NCBI RefSeq assembly: GCF_047468865.1
Contig: NZ_JBLGTV010000010.1
Location: forward strand, 56,999-120,998
Direction of reading: 5' to 3'
Length of the DNA stretch: 64,000 nt
Origin: Castellaniella hirudinis_A
Lineage (GTDB): Bacteria > Pseudomonadota > Gammaproteobacteria > Burkholderiales > Burkholderiaceae_B
Shown here piece by piece: positions 16,687 through 24,561 of this stretch (position 1 is the first letter of the stretch; each line of letters opens with the position of its first letter). The position numbers and the translations under genes are program-made. Below the pieces are notes generated by a model, which had not been told where the DNA came from, did not search any database, and saw only the letters and a program-made list of their open reading frames with translations.

Positions 16687-17328
16687 GTGCCCGCCCCCGA
16701 CATCACCAGCGATTTTCTGCATGTTCTGTTCCTGATCGCCATCGCGGCCGAAGCCATGACCGCCGCCCTGGCGGCCGGCCGCCGGGAAATGGATTGGCTG
16801 GGGGTGGTCATGCTGGGCTGCGTCACCGCCCTGGGCGGCGGATCGGTGCGCGACGTGCTGCTGAACCACCACCCCTTGTCCTGGATTGCGCACCCCCATT
16901 ACCTGCTGGTCACCGGCGGCGCGGCGCTGGTCACCATCGCCATCGCCCGCTTCGCGCATTCCCTGCGCCATTTGTTCTTGTTTCTGGATGCCGTGGGCCT
17001 GGTGGTCTTCACCATCATCGGCGTGGATATCGCTCTGGGGTTGAGCCTGCCCTGGGGCGTGGCCATCGTTTCGGGCATGATCACGGGCTGTGTCGGCGGG
17101 GTATTGCGCGATGTGCTGTGCAATGAAGTCCCGCTGCTGTTTCGGGCGGAACTCTACGCTACGGTGTCGATCGTCAGCGGGGCCCTGTACCTGGCCGGCC
17201 TGGCACTGTTCTGGAACCACAACCTGGTGGTGGGCGGATCGCTGCTGATCGGCCTGGCCCTGCGGCTGCTGGCCCTGCGCTTTTGCTGGAGCATGCCGAA
17301 ATTCGTGTATACCCGGGATTTGCACTGA
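16687..17328 (+). CDS. Trimeric intracellular cation channel (TRIC/UPF0126) family membrane protein
   Basis: The 213-residue product has about seven membrane helices arranged as an internal duplication. The glycine-rich GGGSVRDVLL of the first repeat is mirrored by GGVLRDVLCNEVP in the second. That duplicated GG-xx-RD motif is the hallmark of UPF0126/TRIC proteins, some of which conduct potassium. The physiological role in proteobacteria is not established. It starts at GTG 16687, preceded by CAGGAG. The 70-bp gap and the hairpin upstream suggest a separate transcript from the iron operon. Confidence 0.88.
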   Translation: MPAPDITSDFLHVLFLIAIAAEAMTAALAAGRREMDWLGVVMLGCVTALGGGSVRDVLLNHHPLSWIAHPHYLLVTGGAALVTIAIARFAHSLRHLFLFLDAVGLVVFTIIGVDIALGLSLPWGVAIVSGMITGCVGGVLRDVLCNEVPLLFRAELYATVSIVSGALYLAGLALFWNHNLVVGGSLLIGLALRLLALRFCWSMPKFVYTRDLH

Positions 17329-17361
17329 TTCCGGCCCGGCGCCTGGCGAGGCCGGGATGAA

Positions 17362-17397
17362 GCGGTGCGGTGTTGTGTTATGCGGTGTGGTGTTGTG
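17362..17397. repeat. Short direct repeat, two copies of a 16-bp GT-rich word
   Basis: GCGGTGCGGTGTTGTG (17362-17377) recurs as GCGGTGTGGTGTTGTG (17382-17397) with a 20-bp period, between two convergent genes. No function is apparent. Confidence 0.6.
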
Positions 17398-17424
17398 CGA
17401 AAAATATAGAAAATCAGGCCTGGC

Positions 17425-18033
17425 TCAGGCGGGACGGCTCGCCAGTTTATACAATAGATGCGCCCGCACTTCGGGCCATTCGCCCGCCAACAAGCTGTAC
17501 ATCACGGTGTCGCGCACCGTGCCATCCCGGCGCGGGGCATGGTGGCGGATGACGCCATCGCGCTTGGCCCCCAGGCGCTCGATGGCGCGTTGCGACGCCT
17601 GGTTGAAATTGTCCGTGCGCCAGCCCACCACGGCGGCGTTCAGGGCTTCAAACGCATACTGCAGCAGCAACAGCTTGCAGGCGGTATTGACCTGCGTGCG
17701 CTGCCGGGACAAGGCATACCAGGTGTAGCCGATTTCCAGCCGGGCCACGGCGGGCAGGATATCGTGGTAGCGCGTGGTGCCCAGCACCGCGCCGGTATCG
17801 GCATCCAGTACGGCAAACGGCAGCATGTGGCCCTCGGCCAGGCCCTGCAAGGCGGTGGCGACATAGGCCTCGGTCTCGGCGGGTTCGGGCACCGAGGTCA
17901 CGCGCAGCCGCCACAGCTGGCCGTCCGCGGCGGCGTCCCGCAAGCCGGGGATATGATCCGGGGAGAGTGGCGCCAGGCGCACGCCGTGGCCTTGCAAGGT
18001 GATGGGCTGCAGGGGTGGAAAGGGGTTGGGCAT
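17425..18033 (-). CDS. GNAT-family N-acetyltransferase (RimJ/RimL-like)
   Basis: This 202-residue protein has the shape of ribosomal-protein or small-molecule acetyltransferases. An N-terminal substrate region (LAPLSPDHIPGLRDAAADG) is followed by beta strands (AVLDADTGAVLGTTRYHDI), the family position ARLEIGYTWY, the acetyl-CoA helix region NTACKLLLLQYAFEAL, and WRTDNFNQASQRAIERLGA near the C-terminus. RimJ/RimL relatives share this EIGYTWY...N-x-x-S-x-x-A-I-E-R-L-G-A pattern. The ATG at 18033 (MPNPFPPL) is the likely start; the frame is open for 31 more codons without sense. The substrate is unknown. It marks the left edge of the accessory islet. Confidence 0.82.
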   Translation of the reverse strand: MPNPFPPLQPITLQGHGVRLAPLSPDHIPGLRDAAADGQLWRLRVTSVPEPAETEAYVATALQGLAEGHMLPFAVLDADTGAVLGTTRYHDILPAVARLEIGYTWYALSRQRTQVNTACKLLLLQYAFEALNAAVVGWRTDNFNQASQRAIERLGAKRDGVIRHHAPRRDGTVRDTVMYSLLAGEWPEVRAHLLYKLASRPA

Positions 18034-18188
18034 GGGGGTTGTGTGCTGGGTTGACGTGCGGATCATCGCTGGGTCACACGTTGAACGGGAAGAACGGACT
18101 GAAAACCGCATCATTGCTTGCTGCACCGCCTTGAATGGTCATTTTGCACCCACTTTCATACCCACTTTTGAAAATGCGCATCATCATG

Positions 18189-18452
18189 TTACCTAAGCGA
18201 AAAAACGCATGAAACCAACGGCTGCCCTGCTGCCTGACATTCGACACCAGTGTCCCACAAAGGCTGCGCGAAGCTGCCAAAGCAAAAGCCCACAATCACA
18301 AACAAAAGCAGGAAAAACCATACGCGATCCTTCGGGCCGTCCTGCCGCTTCGACCAAGCACCAAGGCGACGTGCCTGAAAACTAAAAAGATAAACCACAG
18401 GTAATGCGACCGCAAAAACGACGGAAACAAGTCCAACAGCAAAGTGCTCCAT
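18189..18452 (-). CDS. Small two-helix membrane protein of unknown function
   Basis: This 87-residue protein has a first membrane helix at the N-terminus (VGLVSVVFAVALPVVYLF), a basic cytoplasmic-type loop (RRLGAWSKRQDGPKDR) and a second helix (FFLLLFVIVGFCFGSF). The tail contains two cysteines. An AGAGGA ribosome site lies 5-6 bp before the second ATG (18452). It is too close to the first ATG at 18458, so the second is chosen. I do not recognise a family. Its neighbours are a toxin-antitoxin pair, so an accessory origin is likely. Confidence 0.6.
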   Translation of the reverse strand: MEHFAVGLVSVVFAVALPVVYLFSFQARRLGAWSKRQDGPKDRVWFFLLLFVIVGFCFGSFAQPLWDTGVECQAAGQPLVSCVFSLR

Positions 18453-18490
18453 AAACATCCTCTCTTAACGTCCGAAATTCATCTAACCGA

Positions 18491-18808
18491 TCAAGCAATC
18501 GCCTGGATGCCGTTCTTTTCCACCACGGTCAGCAGGCGCAGGGCCGGGCCGCCAGGCTTCTTCACGCCGCGCTCCCAGTCGGAGACAAGGTTCTTGCTCA
18601 CGTTCAGGTAGAGGGCAAAGATGGGCTGCGACAGGTGCTCACGCTCGCGCAGCGCGCGTATGCGCTCGGGCGGCATGGGTTGCACCGGCGTCAGGCAGCT
18701 TTCGTCGAACTCGCGCATGGTCTGCTTGTCGATGGCGCCGATCTCATGCAGGGCCTCCATCGTCTCGTGGATAGCCGCGTAGGCCTCACTCCGGTAATTT
18801 TTCGCCAT
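18491..18808 (-). CDS. HigA-like XRE antitoxin
   Basis: The 105-residue product has a C-terminal helix-turn-helix of the XRE type (LSQPIFALYLNVSKNLVSDW, then ERGVKKPGGPALRLL). The N-terminal half (ETMEALHEIGAIDKQTMREF) is typical of HigA/MqsA-like antitoxins, which bind their toxin and repress their own operon. It overlaps the end of the toxin gene by 23 bp and has its ribosome site (GGAGG, 8 bp before the ATG) inside that gene. The toxin-first order is characteristic of the HigBA group. Confidence 0.85.
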   Translation of the reverse strand: MAKNYRSEAYAAIHETMEALHEIGAIDKQTMREFDESCLTPVQPMPPERIRALREREHLSQPIFALYLNVSKNLVSDWERGVKKPGGPALRLLTVVEKNGIQAIA

Positions 18809-19175
18809 GATCGTGTACCTCCGTCAATTGCCCCTTGCCTATCAGCTCCGCCAGATGCGTTTCCGACAGCCCCAGCACATGCTCCGCCGCCTTCTTGAAA
18901 CTGGCATCTTCGTCATCGTCGATGTTGTCGCGGTCGCTCTTGGCGAACCCGTACACGAAGAAAGCCCGCTCCGCCGTGCGGTATAGGATGATAGTGCGGA
19001 AACCGCCAGACTTGCCCTGCCCAGGCCGCGCCACGCGCTGCTTGATGACACCGCCACCAAGATCAGCATCAACCAAGCCCCGCTCGGCGCGCTCGATGGC
19101 TTCCAGAAGCGCCTTGTCCGCGATGCCCTGCTTGCGGGCAAAGCGCTCGAACCAAGCGTTCTTGAAAACCCTCAC
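18786..19175 (-). CDS. RelE/HigB-type toxin (mRNA interferase family)
   Basis: The 129-residue product belongs to the RelE/ParE superfamily subgroup with the pattern FKNAWFERFARKQGI, GGGVIKQRVARPGQGKSGGF, RTIILYRTAERAFFVYGFAKSDRDNI. This is typical of toxins that bind ribosomes and cleave mRNA. It starts at GTG 19175, with GAGG seven bases upstream. The basic centre and the partner XRE gene directly downstream identify it as the toxin of a type II system. Activity is inferred from the family; no residue change suggests inactivation. Confidence 0.85.
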   Translation of the reverse strand: MRVFKNAWFERFARKQGIADKALLEAIERAERGLVDADLGGGVIKQRVARPGQGKSGGFRTIILYRTAERAFFVYGFAKSDRDNIDDDEDASFKKAAEHVLGLSETHLAELIGKGQLTEVHDHGEKLPE

Positions 19176-19199
19176 GTACTGGCCTCGGTAAATTACCTA

Positions 19200-19214
19200 T
19201 AACGCTTAGTGTTA
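19200..19214 (-). promoter_or_regulatory. Imperfect palindrome upstream of the toxin-antitoxin genes, candidate operator
   Basis: TAACGCTTAGTGTTA is palindromic except for one internal position and the centre. It lies about 25 bp upstream of the toxin GTG in an AT-rich stretch where the operon promoter should be. HigA-type antitoxins usually bind such palindromes to autoregulate. Confidence 0.5.
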
Positions 19215-19274
19215 CATATAACAGTATTAATCGCAAGGGTGCTTACCCCCTCAGTGTCATGCCAAAATGGCACT

Positions 19275-19440
19275 TCATCCACAGGCAGGAGCCGCACACA
19301 TGACTCCAGCGTCAGGAATGCGTTTCTGTAGGCGGTCGATCAGAATGTCGTGGTTGACTCGGTCGAAGAATTTCTCCAGGCCCACATCCACCACGATACG
19401 GCGACCAGACTGCACATACGATTGCGCGGCAAGTATTCCG
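19275..19440 (-). pseudogene. Fragment of a group II intron reverse transcriptase/maturase
   Basis: On the minus strand the frame reads AQSYVQSGRRIVVDVGLEKF followed by FDRVNHDILIDRLQKRIPDAGV. This is the conserved palm-start region of LtrA-like reverse transcriptases, normally VDIDLEKFFDRVNHD. The similarity runs over about 45 codons (roughly 19302-19430) and then degrades into unrelated sequence with a stop at 19275. The rest of the protein, the intron RNA domains and the catalytic YADD are absent. The second Asp of the DxD-like start is Gly. It is therefore a decayed remnant, lying directly beside the toxin-antitoxin genes. It is the only mobile-element trace in this part of the window. 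Confidence 0.8.
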
Positions 19441-19475
19441 AACTCGAATGAACGTGGATGAACAGTACGTTCCGC

Positions 19476-20567
19476 TTAAACGTTAAACAAAAAATTCAAC
19501 ACATCCCCATCCTTCACTACGTAGTCCTTGCCTTCGGCCCGCATCTTGCCGGCTTCCTTGGCGCCGTGCTCACCCTTGCAGGCGAGGTAGTCGTCGAAGC
19601 CGATGGTTTGCGCACGGATGAAGCCGCGCTCAAAGTCCGTATGGATGACGCCCGCCGCCTGCGGCGCGGTGGCGCCGACGCGCACCGTCCAGGCGCGCAC
19701 TTCCTTCACGCCGGCGGTGAAATAAGTCTGCAGGCCCAGCAGTTGGTAGCTGGCGCGGATGACACGGTCCAGGCCGGGCTCGGTCATGCCCATGTCTTCC
19801 AGAAAAACCGTTTTGTCTTCGTCGTCCAGGTCGGCGATTTCGGCCTCGATGGCGGCGCACACCGCCACCACGGGAGCATGTTCGGCGGCAGCATAATGCT
19901 GCACCGCTTTCAAGTGCGGGTTGTTTTCAAAGCCATCGTCGCGCACATTGGCCACATACATGGCGCGCTTGGCAGTGATGAAACAATAGCCCCGGATGGC
20001 GGCCTGGTCTTCGTCGTCCAGACCCAGGCTGCGCACCGATTGGCCCGCGTCCAGGGCCGCCACGATGCGTTCCAGCAAGGCGGCCAGACGGATGGCCTCT
20101 TTGTCGCCGGAATTGGCCAGCTTGCGGTTTTTCTGCAGGATTTTTTCCGCTGTGGCCAAGTCGGCCAGCGCCAGTTCGGTGTTGATGACTTCAATGTCGG
20201 ACACCGGGTCCACCCGGCCCGCCACGTGTACCACGTTGTCGTCTTCAAAACAGCGCACCACATGGACGATGGCGTCGGTTTCACGGATGTTGGCCAGGAA
20301 TTGGTTGCCCAGACCCTCGCCCTTGGAGGCCCCGGCCACCAGGCCGGCGATGTCAACGAATTCGACTACGGCGGGGACGACCCGTTCGGGCTTGACGATA
20401 TCGGCCAGTTGGACCAGGCGCGGATCGGGGACCTCGACCACGCCCACGTTGGGCTCGATGGTGCAGAAGGGGTAGTTTTCTGCGGCGATGCCCGCCTTGG
20501 TCAGGGCGTTGAACAGGGTAGATTTACCGACGTTGGGCAGGCCAACAATGCCGCATTGCAGTGCCAT
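19476..20567 (-). CDS. ychF: Redox-regulated ATPase YchF
   Basis: YchF is an Obg-family P-loop protein that prefers ATP, associates with ribosomes and negatively affects oxidative-stress defence. The 363-residue product has the P-loop GLPNVGKSTLFNALT at residues 9-23, VDIAGLVAGASKGEG (switch II) and NIRETDAIVHVVRCF. A coiled-coil insertion and the C-terminal TGS domain follow. The length is normal. An AGGAACTCC ribosome site precedes the ATG at 20567. It is next to pth-related housekeeping genes, as often seen, with a CPBP protease gene between. Confidence 0.96.
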   Translation of the reverse strand: MALQCGIVGLPNVGKSTLFNALTKAGIAAENYPFCTIEPNVGVVEVPDPRLVQLADIVKPERVVPAVVEFVDIAGLVAGASKGEGLGNQFLANIRETDAIVHVVRCFEDDNVVHVAGRVDPVSDIEVINTELALADLATAEKILQKNRKLANSGDKEAIRLAALLERIVAALDAGQSVRSLGLDDEDQAAIRGYCFITAKRAMYVANVRDDGFENNPHLKAVQHYAAAEHAPVVAVCAAIEAEIADLDDEDKTVFLEDMGMTEPGLDRVIRASYQLLGLQTYFTAGVKEVRAWTVRVGATAPQAAGVIHTDFERGFIRAQTIGFDDYLACKGEHGAKEAGKMRAEGKDYVVKDGDVLNFLFNV

Positions 20568-20832
20568 GGAGTTCCTGAGAAAAAATAAGGTGAAAAATCA
20601 GGCTGCTATTGTAGTGGAAAGCCTGGATGTACAGCCTGACGCGACGGCGGGCTGGAAAAAACGGTAACCAGCCGCAGCCAGCGTAGCGGCGCATCTGGCG
20701 CTGCTGCTGGCCGTCGGGCTGAAGTTTGTATTTGAAGGCTTGGAGGCGTTGCATTTTAGTACTGTCCGTTTAAACCGCAGCATGGCGAACCCGGACGCTG
20801 AAGATAAGTATTTGAAACAGCCGAACAGGATA

Positions 20833-21630
20833 CTAATACGCGGCCAGCTGGGGGGCGAAGTGCAGCACCAGACCGATCAGCAACAAGGGCCCGCCATTGA
20901 AAATGGCATGCAGCGCCATGGATGCGCCAATGCCGCGCTTGACCCGCATCCAGCCCAGCACCAGGCCGGTCACCCACTGCGGCAGCACCAGCAGCGTCAT
21001 CAGTACAAGATTGACGGAGGTATGGCGGAAGTTATACAGGTGGACCGCCGCAAAGGCTGCGGCCGCCAGATGGAACAGCGCCGGATACCAGCGCCGCACC
21101 CGGCGGCGCCAGCGCCAGGACGCGGCCCAGCCGGCCTGCCAACGATAACCGGGGGGATACCACTGAGGGGCCAGCGCCAGCAACAGGGCCACGGCCACCA
21201 GCAGCACCGGTACCGGCCCCGGCCCCAATACCATGATCCAGGCCATGAACGGCACGAACCACAGCAGCATTGCCGGCCGGCGCAGGGCGAAGCGAAAAGT
21301 GAGCTCCTCGACGATGGGCGCCCAGACCAGGGCGGCGAGCCAAGGCAGGTTGTGAATGTCCAGGCGATGCTGCGCGCCCGAGGCCTCGGCGGCAGACAGG
21401 GCCAGCGGGGCGAAGACGAAGATATTGACCATCCACAGCAGGACGGCCCAGTGCACCAGCCGCCACAAGGGGGCATTGAGTGCAAAATCAACCGGCATGC
21501 CAGGCCCGAGGCGATGCGCCCCCAGTCGGGGGCCGGGCCGGGGATTGGCCACGAAGCGCAGGAAATCCACGATTTCCTGGCCCATGGTGGGCAGGCCGGA
21601 TGGCCGATGCAGCAAGGCAAGCACAGTCAT
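20833..21630 (-). CDS. CPBP-family intramembrane metalloprotease
   Basis: The 265-residue product is strongly hydrophobic, with about seven helices. The CPBP/Rce1 motifs are visible: EELTFRFALRR (Glu-Glu plus Arg), FAAVHLYNF (His) and a last motif ALHAIFNGG (His and Asn). These residues form the membrane-embedded catalytic site in characterised family members. A good ribosome site (GGAGGAGATCA) precedes the ATG at 21630. Substrates are unknown. The 265 bases between this gene and ychF show no additional gene. Confidence 0.85.
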   Translation of the reverse strand: MTVLALLHRPSGLPTMGQEIVDFLRFVANPRPGPRLGAHRLGPGMPVDFALNAPLWRLVHWAVLLWMVNIFVFAPLALSAAEASGAQHRLDIHNLPWLAALVWAPIVEELTFRFALRRPAMLLWFVPFMAWIMVLGPGPVPVLLVAVALLLALAPQWYPPGYRWQAGWAASWRWRRRVRRWYPALFHLAAAAFAAVHLYNFRHTSVNLVLMTLLVLPQWVTGLVLGWMRVKRGIGASMALHAIFNGGPLLLIGLVLHFAPQLAAY

Positions 21631-21812
21631 TGATCTCCTCCGAGGGCAGTTCGGAAGATATCATGCCATTGCCCGCGCGACCCGAGCTACACGCACTTTC
21701 CCCAGGGTCTCTGAACAGCCGAGCGAAAAGCCGCGCATCCGAAAGGAAACAGGCTCCCGCGGCGAGCCACACACAGCGACAGAGCATCGGCGCCGACGGC
21801 CCGCACGCCCGT

Positions 21813-22415
21813 TCAGGCGTCGATGCGATTGCCCTGATGCAGACGCTCGGTTGCGCGATCGAACATGCCATCCAGCAGCGCGGGCAGCTCGACCCGGCAA
21901 CGACGGATGACTTCGTCGATGGCGGGCATATCCTGCTGACGCGGGGGGTGCAGCACAAAATTGACGACCGATTGGGCCAGACCCAGGCTGCGCGGGTGGC
22001 CGATGCCGATGCGCAGCCGCCAGAACTTGGGCGTCCCCAAAGCAGCCTGGATATCGCGCAAGCCGTTGTGCCCGGCATGCCCACCGCCAAACTTCAGCTT
22101 GACGGCACCCGGCAATAAATCCATTTCGTCGTGCAGAACCAGGATTTCTTCAGGCTGCAGTTTGTAAAAGCGTGCCAACGCGCCGACGGCTTGACCGGAT
22201 CGGTTCATGAAGGTCGCGGGCTTGGCGAGGATGACGGCCTGTCCCGCATGGCGCGCCCGCGCCACCCAGGCAAAAAAGGATTTGTCCAGCGTAAACCCCG
22301 CGTGCAGATCATCGGCGAAGTGGTCGGCCAGCCAGAATCCGGCATTATGCCGGGTGGTTTCGTATTCGGGGCCGGGATTGCCCAGGCCCACGATCAGCCG
22401 AATGGGCGTCGTCAT
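21813..22415 (-). CDS. pth: Peptidyl-tRNA hydrolase
   Basis: Pth cleaves peptidyl-tRNA released from stalled ribosomes, recycling tRNA. The 200-residue product has the N-terminal VGLGNPGPEYETTRHNAGF with the catalytic His, then KPATFMNRSG, VLHDEMDL (catalytic Asp region) and GGGHAGHNGLRDI. The frame runs another 49 codons upstream, but ATG 22415 (MTTPIRLIVGLG) is the family start. It is transcribed after prs and rplY. Essential gene. Confidence 0.96.
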   Translation of the reverse strand: MTTPIRLIVGLGNPGPEYETTRHNAGFWLADHFADDLHAGFTLDKSFFAWVARARHAGQAVILAKPATFMNRSGQAVGALARFYKLQPEEILVLHDEMDLLPGAVKLKFGGGHAGHNGLRDIQAALGTPKFWRLRIGIGHPRSLGLAQSVVNFVLHPPRQQDMPAIDEVIRRCRVELPALLDGMFDRATERLHQGNRIDA

Positions 22416-22489
22416 CGAAGCAGCTCTTAAAAGTACGTATCTTACGCCAGGCGAGTCTTTTGCCGTCCTGGCATTCGTCCCAATGAACA

Positions 22490-22533
22490 GATGCCCGCCG
22501 GCCGATGCGATCAGGCATCTGCAAGCGGGCATC
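22490..22533. repeat. Inverted repeat upstream of pth
   Basis: GATGCCCGC (22490-22498) and GCGGGCATC (22525-22533) form a perfect 9-bp stem with a 26-base loop, followed on the plus strand by AAAAA. On the transcribed (minus) strand the T run precedes the stem, so it is not a standard terminator for rplY. The remaining sequence between 22416 and 22696 shows nothing else. Confidence 0.5.
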
Positions 22534-22696
22534 AAAAATCGACACGGAGCCGGGCCGGCCAAGGCCCATGCCGCGCGGCGTCGGCGGGAAAAGAATCCTG
22601 TTGCTCTGGCGAGAGGCGGATGACGACTATCCGCAGCAGGCCAACCCCACAGGACTCTCCCGCGAAACCAGGCGGCGCACCGGGCCGCCCGGAGGC

Positions 22697-23305
22697 TTAC
22701 TCAGCAGCCGGGGTGTCGGCAGCGGCGTCATCGGCAGCCGAACCCTTGGGCGCGGCGGCCTGGGCCAGCAAGGGGTTGACGTCTTCGCCATGGGGCACGT
22801 ACTTGACGCCCTTGGGCAGGGTGATGTCAGCCAGGTGCACGCGGGAATTGCCGATCATGTGGCCCAGATCGACTTCGATGAACTGCGGCAGATTGGCCGG
22901 CAGGCAAGTGATGTCGAGTTCGGTGGGGCCGTGGGTGACGACCTGACCAGCCAGCTTGACGGCGGGGCTTTGGTCGGCGTTGAGGTAGTGCACCGGGACC
23001 TTGGTGCTGACGGCCTGGGAGGCGTCCACACGCTGGAAGTCCACATGCAGGACTTGGGGCTTGTAGGGGTGCCATTGCACGGCGCGCACCAGCACCGGCT
23101 CGATCTTGCCGTCCAGGTTCATATCCAGGATGGAGGCATGGAATTCTTCTTTGTTCAGGGCGTGGAAGATTTCGTTGTGGTCGAGTTCGAGGTTGGCGGG
23201 GGCGGACTTGCCGCCATAGACGATGGCGGGCACCCGACCGGCGCGGCGCAGGCGGCGGCTCGCACTCGAACCCTGGACGCTACGCGAAGTGGCGGTGAAT
23301 TTCAT
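22697..23305 (-). CDS. rplY: 50S ribosomal protein L25 / general stress protein Ctc
   Basis: The protein binds 5S rRNA in the large ribosomal subunit. The 202-residue form is the long CTC/TL5 type. An N-terminal L25 domain (SRRLRRAGRVPAIVYGG, IFHALNKEEFHASILDMNLD, VQWHPYKPQVLHVDFQRVD) is followed by a second beta domain and a low-complexity Ala/Asp-rich tail. The order prs-rplY-pth is widely conserved. The gap to prs (about 130 bp) contains a T-rich stretch but no convincing terminator. Confidence 0.96.
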   Translation of the reverse strand: MKFTATSRSVQGSSASRRLRRAGRVPAIVYGGKSAPANLELDHNEIFHALNKEEFHASILDMNLDGKIEPVLVRAVQWHPYKPQVLHVDFQRVDASQAVSTKVPVHYLNADQSPAVKLAGQVVTHGPTELDITCLPANLPQFIEVDLGHMIGNSRVHLADITLPKGVKYVPHGEDVNPLLAQAAAPKGSAADDAAADTPAAE

Positions 23306-23438
23306 GGAAAACTCCGTTTGGGGGCTGTGGCCCCATAAAAAAACAGCCTGGGCTGCAAAACACCCCCCGCCGCGACCAGCAGGGGGCAGAAATCAAGGCG
23401 CCCCCGCCCCGACAAGCGGAGGCCAGCCACCGGCGGAA

Positions 23439-24389
23439 TCAGTCGGCGAACAGCGAACTGACGGACTCGGCCGTGGCGATGCGCAAAATGGTTTCACCCA
23501 GCAGCGATGCGCAGGACAACTGGCGGATTTTGGCGCATTGGCGGGCGGATTCGGACAAGGGGATCGTATCGGTGACGACCAGCTCGTCCAGGGCGGATTC
23601 CTGGATGCGCGACACGGCCTCGCCCGACAGCACCGGATGGGTGCAATAGGCGTAGACCGAGCCCGCGCCGCGATCCTTGAGCGCCTGGGCGGCCTTGCAC
23701 AATGTGCCGGCGGTATCGACCATGTCGTCCATGATCAGGCAGGTACGGCCGTTGACGTCGCCGATGATGTTCATGACTTCGGACACGTTGGCGCGCGGGC
23801 GGCGCTTGTCGATGATGGCCAGATCGGATTCCAGCTGCTTGGCCAGGGCGCGCGCGCGCACCACCCCGCCGATATCGGGCGAAACCACCACCAGGTTCTG
23901 GAAATTGCGGCTCCAGATGTCGCCCAGCAGAATGGGGCCGGCGTAGATATTGTCCACCGGGATGTCGAAGAACCCCTGGATCTGGTCGGCGTGCAGGTCC
24001 ATCATCATGATGCGGTCGACCCCGACGGACTGCAGCATATTGGCCACGACCTTGGCCGAGATGGACACCCGCGCCGAGCGGGGGCGGCGATCCTGGCGGG
24101 CATAGCCGAAATACGGGATGGCGGCGGTGATGTTGCGCGCGGAGGCCCGGCGCAGGGCATCGACCATGACCATGATTTCCATCAGGTTGTCGTTGGTGGG
24201 CGCACAGGTGGGCTGCAAGACGAAGACGTCCTTGCCGCGGACGTTTTCATTGATCTCGACCATGACTTCGCCGTCGGAAAAACGGCCGACGGTCATCTTG
24301 CCCAAGGACATATCCAGATGATTGACCACATCCACCGCCAGCCTGGGATTGGCCGTGCCGGTGAAAATCATGAATCTGTCTTGTGCCAT
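23439..24389 (-). CDS. prs: Ribose-phosphate pyrophosphokinase (PRPP synthetase)
   Basis: It makes PRPP from ribose 5-phosphate and ATP, feeding nucleotide, histidine, tryptophan and NAD synthesis. The 316-residue product has the family start MIFTGTANPRLA, the ATP-binding FSDGEV, the pyrophosphate loop and YGYARQDR-type motif (PYFGYARQDRR). The PRPP-binding signature is DDMVDTAGTL. ATG 24389 (MAQDRF) is chosen over an earlier in-frame codon at 24410. It follows tRNA-Gln on the same strand. Confidence 0.97.
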   Translation of the reverse strand: MAQDRFMIFTGTANPRLAVDVVNHLDMSLGKMTVGRFSDGEVMVEINENVRGKDVFVLQPTCAPTNDNLMEIMVMVDALRRASARNITAAIPYFGYARQDRRPRSARVSISAKVVANMLQSVGVDRIMMMDLHADQIQGFFDIPVDNIYAGPILLGDIWSRNFQNLVVVSPDIGGVVRARALAKQLESDLAIIDKRRPRANVSEVMNIIGDVNGRTCLIMDDMVDTAGTLCKAAQALKDRGAGSVYAYCTHPVLSGEAVSRIQESALDELVVTDTIPLSESARQCAKIRQLSCASLLGETILRIATAESVSSLFAD

Positions 24390-24483
24390 GGTATCGAACC
24401 AATGTGTCAAATGACAAGGCTGTTGACGACTGGCCCTGTGCGGGTGTGTTCAACAGCCTGGATTGAATGTTTTTGCAAGGTGA

Positions 24484-24560
24484 TGGCTGGGGAAGAAGGA
24501 TTCGAACCTTCGCATGCTGGAATCAAAATCCAGTGCCTTAACCAGCTTGGCGATTCCCCA
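24484..24560 (-). tRNA. tRNA-Gln (anticodon TTG)
   Basis: The 77-nt cloverleaf on the minus strand has a perfect acceptor stem (TGGGGAA / TTCCCCA), discriminator G and an encoded CCA at 24484-24486. The anticodon arm is CTGGA-TTTTGAT-TCCAG (anticodon TTG) and the T arm GAAGG-TTCGAAT-CCTTC. It lies between ispE and prs, an arrangement common in Burkholderiales. Confidence 0.97.
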
Positions 24561-24561
24561 A

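Noticed and set aside
22490..22533. Terminator between rplY and pth
   Set aside because: The stem is perfect, but on the transcribed strand the T run comes before rather than after it.
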